From: Poindextera sp035294785
Lineage (GTDB): Bacteria; Pseudomonadota; Alphaproteobacteria; Caulobacterales; Caulobacteraceae
DNA: 60,759 bases
Assembly (NCBI GenBank): GCA_035294785.1
Contig: DATGKF010000118.1
Location: 1 to 60,759 of the forward strand
Reading direction: 5' to 3'
Below, piece after piece: positions 33,912 to 42,446 of this stretch. Each line of letters begins with the position of its first letter. Position 1 is the stretch's first letter. Both the position numbers and the translations under genes were made by a program. The notes under the pieces were generated by a model. It searched no databases. It saw only the letters and a program-made list of their open reading frames with translations, and had not been told where the DNA came from.

Positions 33912-34840
33912 CAGACCGCCTCCGCATAGAGGGCCGCGCGATAAAGCCGCATCGCGAACGCCCGCGCGCTCAGCGGCGCGGCCTCGGCGAGCGCCACCGC
34001 CTTCAGCGCCGGCCGCCAGGCCGGGCGGAAGGGCACGCGCTTGAGCAGCCGTGCGGCGCGATAGCTGGGGTACCGTTCGACGATCTCGCGATGCTGGGCG
34101 GCGACGCGGGCGAAGTTGCCGGCCGACTGCTCGAATTTCGCGGCGATGGTCGCGGCGGCGTCGAGGCCGAGATGGGTCGCGGTGTTGTCGACGTGGCGGA
34201 TCGGGTGGCGGGCGGCGACGCGCATCGCCCACTCGACGTCCTCCCAGCCCCAGCCGGTGAAGCTTTCGTCGAAGCCGTTGGCTTCGAACACGTCGCGGCG
34301 AACGAGCAGGTTGGAGGTGAAGACCGATTTCTCCGGCGTCCGCGCCCGCACGGCGGCCGGCGCGCAGTCGGAGGCGAGCGCCATGCGCCGATGCAGCGCG
34401 TGGTCGGCGCGCTGGGGCGCCTGCGCCAGCGAAAAGCCGCCGAAGGCGACCGCCGGGGCCTGGGCCGCGATCAGGTCGAGCCAGGCTCGCAGAAAGGTCG
34501 AGCTGTCGGGCGCCATGTCGGCGTCGAGGAACAGCAGCCAGCGCCCGCGCGCGAAGCGGGCCAGGCGATTGCGCCCCTTGGCGCGACCGAGGTTCCGGCT
34601 CGCCCCGACCGCCAGCCCCGGGAGCGGGATCGCCCGCACCGCCGCTTCGACCCGGCCCGCCAGCGCCGCATCGCCGGTTCCATCGTCGTAGGCGATGACT
34701 TCCACCTCGCCGGCCAGGGTCTCGCGGCCGAGGTTGGCGACCAGCGCGCTCGGGTCGTCGCGCAGATAGGGGATCAGCACAGACAGCATCGGCTCTGCGC
34801 CCGCCCAGGCGGCGTTCTCGAAGTGTGTTTCACCGCTCAT
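33911..34840 (-). CDS. hfsG: HfsG, family 2 glycosyltransferase
   Basis: 309 aa GT-A enzyme. It begins with SVLIPYLRDDPSALVANLG, has the DXD-like metal site in WLLFLDADMAPDSS (about residue 105) and an acceptor-site motif GWGWEDVEWAMRVAARH. By homology it adds GlcNAc to the lipid-linked holdfast repeat. ATG 34838-34840 overlaps the hfsF stop, and its stop overlaps the hfsH start, so hfsE-F-G-H is one operon. Confidence 0.82.
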   Translation of the reverse strand: MSGETHFENAAWAGAEPMLSVLIPYLRDDPSALVANLGRETLAGEVEVIAYDDGTGDAALAGRVEAAVRAIPLPGLAVGASRNLGRAKGRNRLARFARGRWLLFLDADMAPDSSTFLRAWLDLIAAQAPAVAFGGFSLAQAPQRADHALHRRMALASDCAPAAVRARTPEKSVFTSNLLVRRDVFEANGFDESFTGWGWEDVEWAMRVAARHPIRHVDNTATHLGLDAAATIAAKFEQSAGNFARVAAQHREIVERYPSYRAARLLKRVPFRPAWRPALKAVALAEAAPLSARAFAMRLYRAALYAEAV

Positions 34841-36282
34841 GCGAGGCGCACCTGCATGGCGCGGAAGAGCTTCAGGCCGCGGCTGCGCGCACCGGAGATG
34901 TCGAGCGCCAGCGCCAAGGCGCCGTAGGCGAAGGCGCCGACGCCGGCCTTGAGGAAGAGCTCGATCGGGCCGCCGAACGCCGGGACCAGGAGCACGGCGC
35001 CCGCCATGACGAGTGCGGCGGCGCCGGCCTTTGCCAGCGTCGCCCACGGGAGCGGCAGCGGCATGGCGCGGCGGCCCAGCGCATAGGAACTCAGTGCGCC
35101 CATCGCATAGCTCGCGGCGGTCGCCCACATGGCGCCGGCAATGCCGAAGCGCGGGATGAGAACCAGCGTCAGCGCCAGGTTCGCCAGCGCCGGAACGGCC
35201 ATCGCGGCGAGCAAAAGCCGCGTCCGGCGCCCGAGGGTGAAGGCGGTGTGCAGGTAGTAGGTCGTCAGCCCGGAGAAGAGCGCGCTGACGGCGATCCAGG
35301 GCGTCACGTGGGCGGCGCCGGCCCTCAGCGCCGGTCCGACCATGACATCGGCCAAGGGCCGCGCCACCAACGCCAGCCCCACCGCGGCCGGCAGCGTGAT
35401 GGCGACCATGAACGCCGACTGCTCGCCGGCGACGGCGTGCAAGGCCTGCTTGCCACCGCGTTCCAGCGCCGCCACCGCGGCCGGCCCGCCGGCCATGCCC
35501 AGCCAGATGAACATCACGTCCAGCGTGCGGCTCGCGAGGCTGTAGCCGGCCTGGTAGACCCCGACGCTGGTCTCGCCGAGGTCGGCCGCGAGCACGAAGC
35601 GGTCGGTGGTGGCGATCGCCAGCGCCAGGATCAGCGACAGGGAGACGGGGACGCCATAGGCCAGATAGCGACTGGCGAGGGGCCGCTGAAAGTGGCCGCC
35701 TTTCAGCTGCTTCAATTCGGCCGGCAGGGCCCAGATCAGGCAGATCGCCGCCGCCGCGCCCGCGCCGGCCAGCGGCGCGGCGCCGCCGGCGCCGGCCAGC
35801 GCGAGGCCCGCGCCGGCGAGGAACCCGCCGCCGCTCATGCTGATGTCGAGCAGGCCCGCGCCGCGCACGTCGCCGGCCGCGCGTCGGCGCTCCTGCGCGA
35901 GCTTCGCCAGACTGCGCACCAGGATGCTGGCCAGTCCCGCGCCGATGGCGATCTTGAGCGCGACCGGCATCGGCCACGCCATCAGCGCCAGCGCCACGGG
36001 GGCGGGCAGCGCCAGCGCCAGCAGTCCGAAGCCGCGATAGAGGGTGGCGAAATGGTCGGGCAGCGCCTTCGCTTCCGCCTCGGCGGCGTAGAAGCGCGCC
36101 ATGGCGGCCTCGAGCCAGGTGAAGGTCAGCGTGTGGACGAGACTCATCACCGAGAACGCCAGGGCATAGGCGCCGTAGTCGGCCGGCGACAGCACGCGGG
36201 TGAAGACGACGATGGCCAAGAGCCCGGTCACGCCCTGCACCACGTTCACCGGCAGGTAGCCCAGGACGCCGCGCCAGAACAT
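34837..36282 (-). CDS. hfsF: HfsF, Wzx-type polysaccharide flippase
   Basis: 481 aa, about 12-14 TM helices, MATE/Wzx-like. The start VNVVQGVTGLLAIVVFTRVL followed by SPADYGAYALAFSV is the usual Wzx N-terminus, and the middle has YGVPVSLSLILALAIATTDR. It flips undecaprenyl-linked repeats to the periplasmic face. It lies 14 bases downstream of hfsE. Confidence 0.85.
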   Translation of the reverse strand: MFWRGVLGYLPVNVVQGVTGLLAIVVFTRVLSPADYGAYALAFSVMSLVHTLTFTWLEAAMARFYAAEAEAKALPDHFATLYRGFGLLALALPAPVALALMAWPMPVALKIAIGAGLASILVRSLAKLAQERRRAAGDVRGAGLLDISMSGGGFLAGAGLALAGAGGAAPLAGAGAAAAICLIWALPAELKQLKGGHFQRPLASRYLAYGVPVSLSLILALAIATTDRFVLAADLGETSVGVYQAGYSLASRTLDVMFIWLGMAGGPAAVAALERGGKQALHAVAGEQSAFMVAITLPAAVGLALVARPLADVMVGPALRAGAAHVTPWIAVSALFSGLTTYYLHTAFTLGRRTRLLLAAMAVPALANLALTLVLIPRFGIAGAMWATAASYAMGALSSYALGRRAMPLPLPWATLAKAGAAALVMAGAVLLVPAFGGPIELFLKAGVGAFAYGALALALDISGARSRGLKLFRAMQVRLA

Positions 36283-36296
36283 GCCGCGTCGCGCTC

Positions 36297-37856
36297 CTAG
36301 CGCGCCGCCCGGCGGTCGCCGAGCAGGACGGGGAGGGTGACGGCGATGATGAAGAGGTCCAGCCAGAAGGACTGACGCTCGATGTATTCGATGTCGAGGG
36401 CGACCCGCCGGCGCACCTGCTCGGGCGTGTCGACCGGCCCGCGGCTGCCCTTGATCGCCGCCCAGCCGGTCATGCCTGGCTTCATCCGGTGACGGTGGGC
36501 GTATTCGGCGACCAGCCGCGCGGACTCGACGTCGCCGGTCTTCATGCCCGGGGCGTGCGGGCGCGGGCCCACCAGCGACATCTCGCCCTTCAGCACGTTG
36601 ATCAGCTGCGGCAGCTCATCGAGGCTCGTCTTGCGGATGAAGGCGCCGACGCGGGTGACGCGCGGATCGCCGGCGCACACCTGCCTGGACGCGTGCTCGT
36701 CGCGCATCTCGTGGCGCATCGAGCGGAACTTCCAGACGATGATGTCCTCGTTGTTGAAGCCGTGCCGGCGCTGGCGGAAGAAGATCGGGCCAGGGCTGTC
36801 GAGGCGGATGGCCAGCGCCACCAGCGCCATGATCGGAGCGACGGCGACGAGGCCGGCGGCGCCGATCGCCAGGTCCTGGATGCGCTTGACGAAGGCGCGG
36901 CGCGCGTCGGCCTTCGCGCCGGAGAGCCGCGCCAGCGGCATGTCGGCCAGCCGCCAAAGGGCCGCGCCGGAGGCGGCGTCGGCGCCGAAGTCGACGAAGA
37001 GGGTGATCTCGTTGGGCAGCACGCGCAGCTTTTCCACCAGGCCGCGCACGCGCGTCTGCGCCGAGGCGGTGACGGTGATCACCACCCGGTCGACGTAGGG
37101 CATGATGCGGTGGCCGATCAGCGCCCGAGTGTCGCCGAGCAAGGGCACGCCGCGCACGGCGTCTGGCGCGCGGCCTTTGCGGTCGTCGAACACGCCCAGC
37201 ACCGCGACCTCGCGGCTCTTCAGCGCCTTGTCGATCAGCGTCTCGGCGTTCGGCGTGGCGCCGACCACGACCACGTTCGGCGTCAGGTGGCCCGAGCGGC
37301 GGAGGCGCCGGACCGCGAACCACCAGCAGATGTGCAGCAGATAGAGGCTGGCGAAAGCGAGGCAAAGCAGCACGCCGTGCCCCTCCCACACCGCCCGCGG
37401 CTCGTGCGCTGCGCCGAGCGCGATCGCCAGCAGGCCGCCGGTGAGCGCGAACGCCCCGGCGATGCGCCCCAGATGCAGCGCCAGCGACTCCCGCGGACGA
37501 AAGCCGTGCGCTCCAGCCGCCTGCATGGCGAGCAGAAGCAGCGTCGCGCCGAACGCGAAGGGCGCGACGCGGCCGACCGAGCTCGCCCAGAGCCCGGCGG
37601 GGTTGACGAGATCGCAGGCGAACCAGCTCAGCGCCACGACCGCGGCGCCATCGACGAAGCGGAACGTGTGCGCCAGCACTTCGCCGTTCATCCGCGCGCG
37701 GCTGGAGATCAGCTGGCCGGGACGCAGCGGCCCGCGCCGGTCCAGGCGGCGCGCGGCGGCCACCGGCGTCGGACGCACGGCGGGCGCCTCGGCGTTGGCC
37801 GGCGGCGGCCCCTCCTCCCACTCGGGATTTGGGCGTGGATCGTAAGCGAGGGACAT
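36297..37856 (-). CDS. hfsE: HfsE, polyprenyl-phosphate hexose-1-phosphate transferase
   Basis: 519 aa initiating transferase (WbaP/PssY type). A cytoplasmic Pro-rich N-terminus is followed by four TM helices (about 65-180), a CoA-binding-like Rossmann domain (VVVVGATPNAETLIDKAL, about 200) and a C-terminal sugar transferase domain with a hydrophobic re-entrant helix. Signatures: GPIFFRQRRHGFNNEDIIVW, FIRKTSLDELPQLINVLKGE, MSLVGPRPHAPGMK and RHRMKPGMTGWAAIKGSRGP. It attaches the first hexose-phosphate to undecaprenyl phosphate. First gene of the hfsEFGH operon. Confidence 0.88.
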   Translation of the reverse strand: MSLAYDPRPNPEWEEGPPPANAEAPAVRPTPVAAARRLDRRGPLRPGQLISSRARMNGEVLAHTFRFVDGAAVVALSWFACDLVNPAGLWASSVGRVAPFAFGATLLLLAMQAAGAHGFRPRESLALHLGRIAGAFALTGGLLAIALGAAHEPRAVWEGHGVLLCLAFASLYLLHICWWFAVRRLRRSGHLTPNVVVVGATPNAETLIDKALKSREVAVLGVFDDRKGRAPDAVRGVPLLGDTRALIGHRIMPYVDRVVITVTASAQTRVRGLVEKLRVLPNEITLFVDFGADAASGAALWRLADMPLARLSGAKADARRAFVKRIQDLAIGAAGLVAVAPIMALVALAIRLDSPGPIFFRQRRHGFNNEDIIVWKFRSMRHEMRDEHASRQVCAGDPRVTRVGAFIRKTSLDELPQLINVLKGEMSLVGPRPHAPGMKTGDVESARLVAEYAHRHRMKPGMTGWAAIKGSRGPVDTPEQVRRRVALDIEYIERQSFWLDLFIIAVTLPVLLGDRRAAR

Positions 37857-37929
37857 GCGGTCGTTTCAGGGCGCGGCGACGCATCAACCATGCCAGTCGC
37901 CGGTTGGCCCCGCGTTAACGGCGCTCGCG

Positions 37930-37958
37930 TTGCCAGCCCTTTGCGAAAAGGCTATCCG
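37930..37958 (+). promoter_or_regulatory. Candidate promoter of tRNA-Ser
   Basis: TTGCCA, 17 bases, TATCCG, ending 13 bases before the mature tRNA 5' end. Spacing is ideal and both hexamers are fair matches for a sigma-70 promoter. Confidence 0.4.
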
Positions 37959-37971
37959 GTCGCGCTCCAAG

Positions 37972-38064
37972 GGTGACGTGGCCGAGTGGCTGAAGGCGGC
38001 GGTTTGCTAAACCGTTATACGGTCAAAAGCCGTATCGAGGGTTCGAATCCCTCCGTCACCGCCA
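37972..38064 (+). tRNA. serX-like tRNA-Ser(GCU): tRNA-Ser (anticodon GCU)
   Basis: A 93-base class II tRNA. Acceptor GGTGACG pairs with CGTCACC; the D-arm is GCC-GAGTGGCTGAA-GGC; the anticodon loop TTGCTAA has anticodon GCT in a GCGGT/ACCGT stem. There is a long variable arm (ATACGG paired with CCGTAT), then the T-arm GAGGG-TTCGAAT-CCCTC, discriminator G and an encoded CCA. It decodes AGC/AGU. No integrase or direct repeat of its 3' end was found nearby. Confidence 0.97.
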
Positions 38065-38090
38065 CCCCTACGCCTTCGGCTTCGGGTGGC
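38061..38090 (+). terminator. Hairpin after tRNA-Ser
   Basis: GCCACCC (38061-38067) pairs with GGGTGGC (38084-38090), with an internal GCC-TTC-GGC mini-hairpin in the loop. It begins in the tRNA discriminator/CCA and lacks a T-run, so termination strength is doubtful. The rest of the gap to 38194 shows nothing supportable. Confidence 0.3.
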
Positions 38091-38194
38091 AGGCCACGAA
38101 GTGGACTGACAGCTGAAAGCGGTACGCGTGGCGCTCTCCTCGACATAGGCGCGGTCGGGCGTTCGCGGTGGGGCGGCGGCAAGGTGCGTTCTTG

Positions 38195-39343
38195 CTATGT
38201 CGCCGGCGTCTCGGCCGGCCGGGCGATCCGGCGGGCCAGCAGCGCGAATGGCGAGTGGGCTTCCAGCCAGGCGGCGGCAGGGCGAGTGATGAGCTGGTAG
38301 GCGACGAGGCCGACCGCCAGGATCACGGGGAAGACGCCGGCCCAGACGGCCCAGGCGCGGGCGCCGGTGGGCGTTCCGACCAGCCGTTCGACGCCGTGGA
38401 AATAGGCGATGTCGACCGGCAGGTAGACGAGATAGAGGCTCATCGCCGCCGCGCCCAGGTAGAGGACGGCGGGCTGGCTCAACGCCGGCTTTGGCGTCTT
38501 CGAAGTCTCGGCGAGCGCGAAGACGAGCACGCCGAACACCGGCCAGATCGCGAGGTCCGAGAGGCGCATCAGCGCGGCGGCGACGATCCAGGCGGCGGCG
38601 AGCGCGGCCAGCGGTTTTGCCCAACCGCCGGGAAGGCTGGCGCGGCGGCCGAACGCATAGAGGCCCGCGCCGAAGAGGAAGGCTGGAACCGTCTGCAGCG
38701 CGCCGATCTGGGCGGTCATGTCCGTGAAGAGGACGTGGTGGTAGTCGGCGATCTCGAACATCGTGGCGAAGCTCGCCAGGGCGACCGCGATCACCGCCAC
38801 CGGATTGATGCGGCCAAGCGCGATCCAGGCGGTCAGCGGGAAGGCGAGGGCGGCGAACCACTCCGCCGAGATCAGCCACGAAGGGAAGTTCCAGCTGACC
38901 GTCGGCATGACGCCCCAGGCCTGCACGAGGCCGAGGTTGGCGGCGATGCTCTTGGCGTCGAACAGCCCCTGCGGCGGCGGCGCGCCGATGGCGTGGCCGG
39001 CGATCAGGAGCCCGCCCATGGCCGCGATGGCGGCGAGGTGCAGCGGGTAGAACCCGGCGAGCTTCGCCCACAGCGACGCGCCATAGCGAAAGCGGCCGTC
39101 GGCTCTGTCGGTCGTGAAGAGGTGCGCCGTCAGAAAGCCGGTGAGGACGAAAAAGAGGGCCGCCCCCAGGTAGCCCTTGAACACGATCCCGCTGCGGTCG
39201 CCCGCGTGCAGATCCAGGTGGAAGCGGAACTGGTTCAAAATGACCCACGCGAGCGCGAAGAAGCGCAGGCCGATCAGCGGCGTGATCTGGGTGGGATAAG
39301 ACGCCGGCGCCGCATGAGCTTCGGCTGGGGCTGGCTCGGCCAT
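38195..39343 (-). CDS. Acyltransferase-3 family membrane protein
   Basis: 382 aa with about ten TM helices. Family signs are the N-terminal ITPLIGLRFFALAWVILNQF segment with a following FFVLTGFLTAHLF, and the middle SWNFPSWLISAEWFAALAFP. The usual catalytic-type His is not obvious: the HxxH-like position in NQFRFHLD has a His. Such proteins O-acetylate extracellular polysaccharides. Closeness to the hfs block suggests, but does not prove, holdfast modification. ATG 39343 is chosen; the open frame continues upstream without a convincing start. Confidence 0.8.
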   Translation of the reverse strand: MAEPAPAEAHAAPASYPTQITPLIGLRFFALAWVILNQFRFHLDLHAGDRSGIVFKGYLGAALFFVLTGFLTAHLFTTDRADGRFRYGASLWAKLAGFYPLHLAAIAAMGGLLIAGHAIGAPPPQGLFDAKSIAANLGLVQAWGVMPTVSWNFPSWLISAEWFAALAFPLTAWIALGRINPVAVIAVALASFATMFEIADYHHVLFTDMTAQIGALQTVPAFLFGAGLYAFGRRASLPGGWAKPLAALAAAWIVAAALMRLSDLAIWPVFGVLVFALAETSKTPKPALSQPAVLYLGAAAMSLYLVYLPVDIAYFHGVERLVGTPTGARAWAVWAGVFPVILAVGLVAYQLITRPAAAWLEAHSPFALLARRIARPAETPAT

Positions 39344-39454
39344 CGAGATCGCGTCCCAATCTGGTCTTGGACGAGAGGGGGGCGGCAGGAATCGCGCCAC
39401 GCCCTGGGGGCGGGTATGGTGCGTTCCGACTCGTTTCGCGCTAGGTCCAGCCGC

Positions 39455-40222
39455 ATGACGTCCGTTCAGCCCCGCTCGCTCGATCAGGCCGGCCCGGCTG
39501 CGCCCCACTACCGCCGGGTGCTGTTGAAGGTTTCCGGCGAAGTGCTGATGGGCGAACAGCCTTTCGGCATCGACCTGGCCACGCTCGACGCCGTCGCGGC
39601 CGACATCGCCGAGGTGACCGCTCAGGGGGTCGAGCTCTGTCTGGTGATCGGCGGCGGCAACATCTTCCGCGGGCTGTCGATGGCGAGCCGCGGGATGGAG
39701 CGGGCGAGCGCCGACTATATGGGCATGCTGGCCACGGTGATGAATGCGCTGGCGCTGCAGAGCGCGCTGGAGAAGATCGGCGTCGACACGCGCGTGCAGT
39801 CGGCGATCCCGATGGACGCGGTTTGCGAGCCCTATATCCGCCGTCGGGCGCTCAGGCACCTGGAGCAGGGACGGGTGGTGATCTTCGCCGCTGGCCTCGG
39901 CGCGCCGTTCTTCACCACCGACACAGGTGCGGCTCTGCGCGCCGCCGAAATGGGCTGCGAGGCCCTGTTCAAGGGCACCAGCGTCGATGGGGTCTACACC
40001 GCCGATCCGAAGAAGGACCCCAACGCCCAGCGCTTCGACCGGCTGAGCTACACCGAGGTGCTGGCGCGGGACCTGCGTGTGATGGACGCGTCGTCGATCA
40101 GCCTGATGCGCGACAACGCCATTCCGATCGTCGTCTTCTCGATCCGTAAGCGCGGCGCGTTTCTGAACGTGCTGGCGGGCGAAGGCCTGCATACGATCAT
40201 CGGACCGGAGAGCTCGAGCTAG
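39455..40222 (+). CDS. pyrH: UMP kinase
   Basis: 255 aa amino-acid-kinase-fold enzyme converting UMP to UDP. Signatures: RVLLKVSGEVLMGEQPFGID, LVIGGGNIFRGL, GMLATVMNALALQSALEK, TTDTGAALRAAEMGCEALFK and GTSVDGVYTADPKKDPNAQR. The N-terminus carries an extra ~18 residues before the first strand; ATG 39455 is the only good start. rpsB and tsf, usually upstream, are absent here; instead the acyltransferase-3 gene is divergent. frr follows after 16 bases. Confidence 0.97.
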   Translation: MTSVQPRSLDQAGPAAPHYRRVLLKVSGEVLMGEQPFGIDLATLDAVAADIAEVTAQGVELCLVIGGGNIFRGLSMASRGMERASADYMGMLATVMNALALQSALEKIGVDTRVQSAIPMDAVCEPYIRRRALRHLEQGRVVIFAAGLGAPFFTTDTGAALRAAEMGCEALFKGTSVDGVYTADPKKDPNAQRFDRLSYTEVLARDLRVMDASSISLMRDNAIPIVVFSIRKRGAFLNVLAGEGLHTIIGPESSS

Positions 40223-40238
40223 CGGAGAGAGGAACGTC

Positions 40239-40805
40239 ATGGCCACCGCCGAAAAGCCGGTGCTCGCCCGCTATCGCGAGCGCATGGACAAGGCCGTCGC
40301 AGCGCTCAGGGAAGAGTTCGCGGGCCTGCGCACCGGCCGCGCCTCAGCCGGCCTGCTGGAGCAGGTGATGGTCGAAGCCTACGGCGCGACGATGCCGCTG
40401 AGCCAGGTCGGCTCGATCAGCGTGCCCGATCCGCGCTCGATCACGGTCAGCGTCTGGGACCGGGGCCTGGTGATCTCCGCCGAGAAGGCGATCCGCAACG
40501 CCGGGCTGGGGCTGAACCCGGTCGTCGAGGGCCAGAACCTGCGCGTGCCCATCCCGCCCCTGACCGAGGAGCGGCGCAAGGATCTGGCCAAGCTCGCCGG
40601 CCGCTATGCCGAACAACAGCGCGTGGCGGTGCGCAACGTCCGCCGCGAGGCCAACGACGACCTTAAGAAGGCGGAAAAGGACGGCGTGATCAATCAGGAC
40701 GAGCTGAAGCGGATGGAGAGCGAAGTGCAGAAGCTGACCGACGAGGCGGTCCGGCGCGTCGACGAAACCTTGAAAACCAAAGAGCATGAGATCATGCAGG
40801 TTTAA
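40239..40805 (+). CDS. frr: Ribosome recycling factor
   Basis: 188 aa, close to the usual 185. The three-helix bundle motifs RMDKAVAALREEFAGLRTGR, SVWDRGLVISAEKAIRNAGL, NLRVPIPPLTEERRKDLAK and VRNVRREANDDLKKAEKDG are present. It splits post-termination ribosomes together with EF-G. GGAGAGAGGA precedes the ATG. Confidence 0.97.
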   Translation: MATAEKPVLARYRERMDKAVAALREEFAGLRTGRASAGLLEQVMVEAYGATMPLSQVGSISVPDPRSITVSVWDRGLVISAEKAIRNAGLGLNPVVEGQNLRVPIPPLTEERRKDLAKLAGRYAEQQRVAVRNVRREANDDLKKAEKDGVINQDELKRMESEVQKLTDEAVRRVDETLKTKEHEIMQV

Positions 40806-40861
40806 TCGGGCCCAGCCAGCCGCCAGCCGTTCCATCCCCCCTCTGATCAAAGGATACGCCC

Positions 40862-41635
40862 ATGCCGTCGAGGTCGCCGCTCTCGCGATCAAGCGCCCGA
40901 GCGGACGCTGACCCGGCCGCCCCGCCGCTGCATGTCGCCATCATCATGGACGGCAACGGGCGCTGGGCGAAGGCGCGTGGGCTGCCGCGTTCGCTTGGCC
41001 ATCGCTCCGGGGTCAACGCCCTGAAGCGCACGGTCGAGGCCGCGCCCGACCTGGGCGTCGACCGGCTGACGGTGTTCGGCTTTTCGACCGAGAACTGGCG
41101 AAGGCCGGCTGACGAAATCTCCGAGCTCATGGGGTTGTTGAAACTCTATGTCGAGAGCGACCTGCCGCGGCTCGAGCGCGAAGGCGTGCGCGTCCGGGTG
41201 GTCGGGCGCCGCCAGGGCCTGAAGCCGGATATCCTCGCCATCATCGAACGCGCGGAGACGCGCACCGCCCACAACGACCGCTTCCTGCTGCAGGTCGCGT
41301 TCAACTATGGCGGCCGCGCGGACATCGCCGATGCGGCGCGCAAGCTCGCCGTCGCCGCGCGGGATGGCGAACTCGACCCGGACACGATCGACGAGGCGGC
41401 GTTCGAGGCGATGCTGTCGACGGCCGCAGCCCCCGACCTCATCATCCGCACGTCGGGCGAGCAGCGGCTGTCCAACTTCCTTCTCTGGGAGGCGGCGTAC
41501 GCCGAACTGGTCTTCCAGGATGTCCTCTGGCCAGACTACGGACCGGCCCACCTCGCCGCCGCGGTGGAGGAGTTCCGCCGGCGCGAACGCCGCTATGGCG
41601 GCGTGGCCGTCGATGACGCCCTTGCCGTCGGCTAG
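40862..41635 (+). CDS. uppS: Undecaprenyl (isoprenyl) diphosphate synthase
   Basis: 257 aa cis-prenyltransferase making the C55 carrier for peptidoglycan and holdfast sugars. Catalytic Asp and P-loop are in VAIIMDGNGRWAKARGLPRS with LGHRSGVNAL, followed by FGFSTENWRRP and RTSGEQRLSNFLLWEAAYAE. The N-terminal ~20 residues are Ser/Arg-rich and poorly constrained; ATG 40862 is used. Overlaps cdsA by 23 bases. Confidence 0.96.
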   Translation: MPSRSPLSRSSARADADPAAPPLHVAIIMDGNGRWAKARGLPRSLGHRSGVNALKRTVEAAPDLGVDRLTVFGFSTENWRRPADEISELMGLLKLYVESDLPRLEREGVRVRVVGRRQGLKPDILAIIERAETRTAHNDRFLLQVAFNYGGRADIADAARKLAVAARDGELDPDTIDEAAFEAMLSTAAAPDLIIRTSGEQRLSNFLLWEAAYAELVFQDVLWPDYGPAHLAAAVEEFRRRERRYGGVAVDDALAVG

Positions 41636-42440
41636 TCGGAGCTTCGACTGGCGGAACCTGGGTTTGCGGGCGGTCTCGGCGACCGTCCTTATCGGCGTCG
41701 TGCTGGTCGCGGTGTTCGTCGAGCCGCTGTTTTTCGTGATGATCACCGTCGCGGTGGCGCTCCTCGCCTTCGAGTGGGGCGAGATGAGCAGCGCCCGCTC
41801 GCCGTTTCGGCTCTCCCTCGCGGTGACCATTGCCGTGCTCGGGCCTGTCTTCTGCGCCTATCTGCACTTCTTCCCGCTTGCCTGGGCGCTGTTGCCGGCC
41901 GGGGCGGGGGCGACGGCGGTGGTGGCGCGGGCGATCGGTTCGCGGGCCGACGATGCGGCGTTCGGCGTCATCTACATCGGCGCGCCCTGTCTGGCGCTGA
42001 GCTGGATCAGGGCCACCCCCAACCCCATCAGCTGGACCATCTTCCTGTTCGCTGTCGTGTGGTCGGCCGACATCTGCGCGTTTTTGGTCGGCAATGCCCT
42101 GAAAGGGCCTAAACTCTGGCCGCGTTATTCACCCAACAAGACGTGGTCGGGGTTCATAGGCGGATGTCTTGGCGCCATGGGAGCGGGCATGCTGACGGCT
42201 GAACTGTCGACGGCGAAGCTCAGCCTGCTCGCCGCGGCGCTGATCGGACTGGCAGGGGGTCTCGCCACCATGGCCGGCGACCTGCTGGAATCGGTCCTGA
42301 AGCGCGGTTTCGGCGTGAAGGACTCCGGCGACTTGATCCCCGGCCACGGCGGCCTGTTCGACCGCGTCGACGGGCTGATGGTGGCCGTGCTCGCCATTGC
42401 CGGCGCGCGTTACATCCATCAGTCCGGCTGGGTCCACTAA
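41613..42440 (+). CDS. cdsA: Phosphatidate cytidylyltransferase
   Basis: 275 aa, about eight TM helices; makes CDP-diacylglycerol. The family signature near the C-terminus is SVLKRGFGVKDSGDLIPGHG followed by GLFDRVDGLM, with the metal-binding Asp residues. ATG 41613 lies inside the uppS 3' end, indicating translational coupling. Confidence 0.96.
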   Translation: MTPLPSASRSFDWRNLGLRAVSATVLIGVVLVAVFVEPLFFVMITVAVALLAFEWGEMSSARSPFRLSLAVTIAVLGPVFCAYLHFFPLAWALLPAGAGATAVVARAIGSRADDAAFGVIYIGAPCLALSWIRATPNPISWTIFLFAVVWSADICAFLVGNALKGPKLWPRYSPNKTWSGFIGGCLGAMGAGMLTAELSTAKLSLLAAALIGLAGGLATMAGDLLESVLKRGFGVKDSGDLIPGHGGLFDRVDGLMVAVLAIAGARYIHQSGWVH

Positions 42441-42446
42441 GGCGTC

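Noticed and set aside
34825..36300. A 491-codon plus-strand frame opposite hfsF
   Set aside because: Composition is Gln/Arg/Gly/His-rich shadow; the minus strand has a multi-TM flippase.
37972..38194. tRNA-Ser as an integration (att) site of a genomic island
   Set aside because: No integrase, no repeated copy of the tRNA 3' end and no mobility gene were seen on either side.
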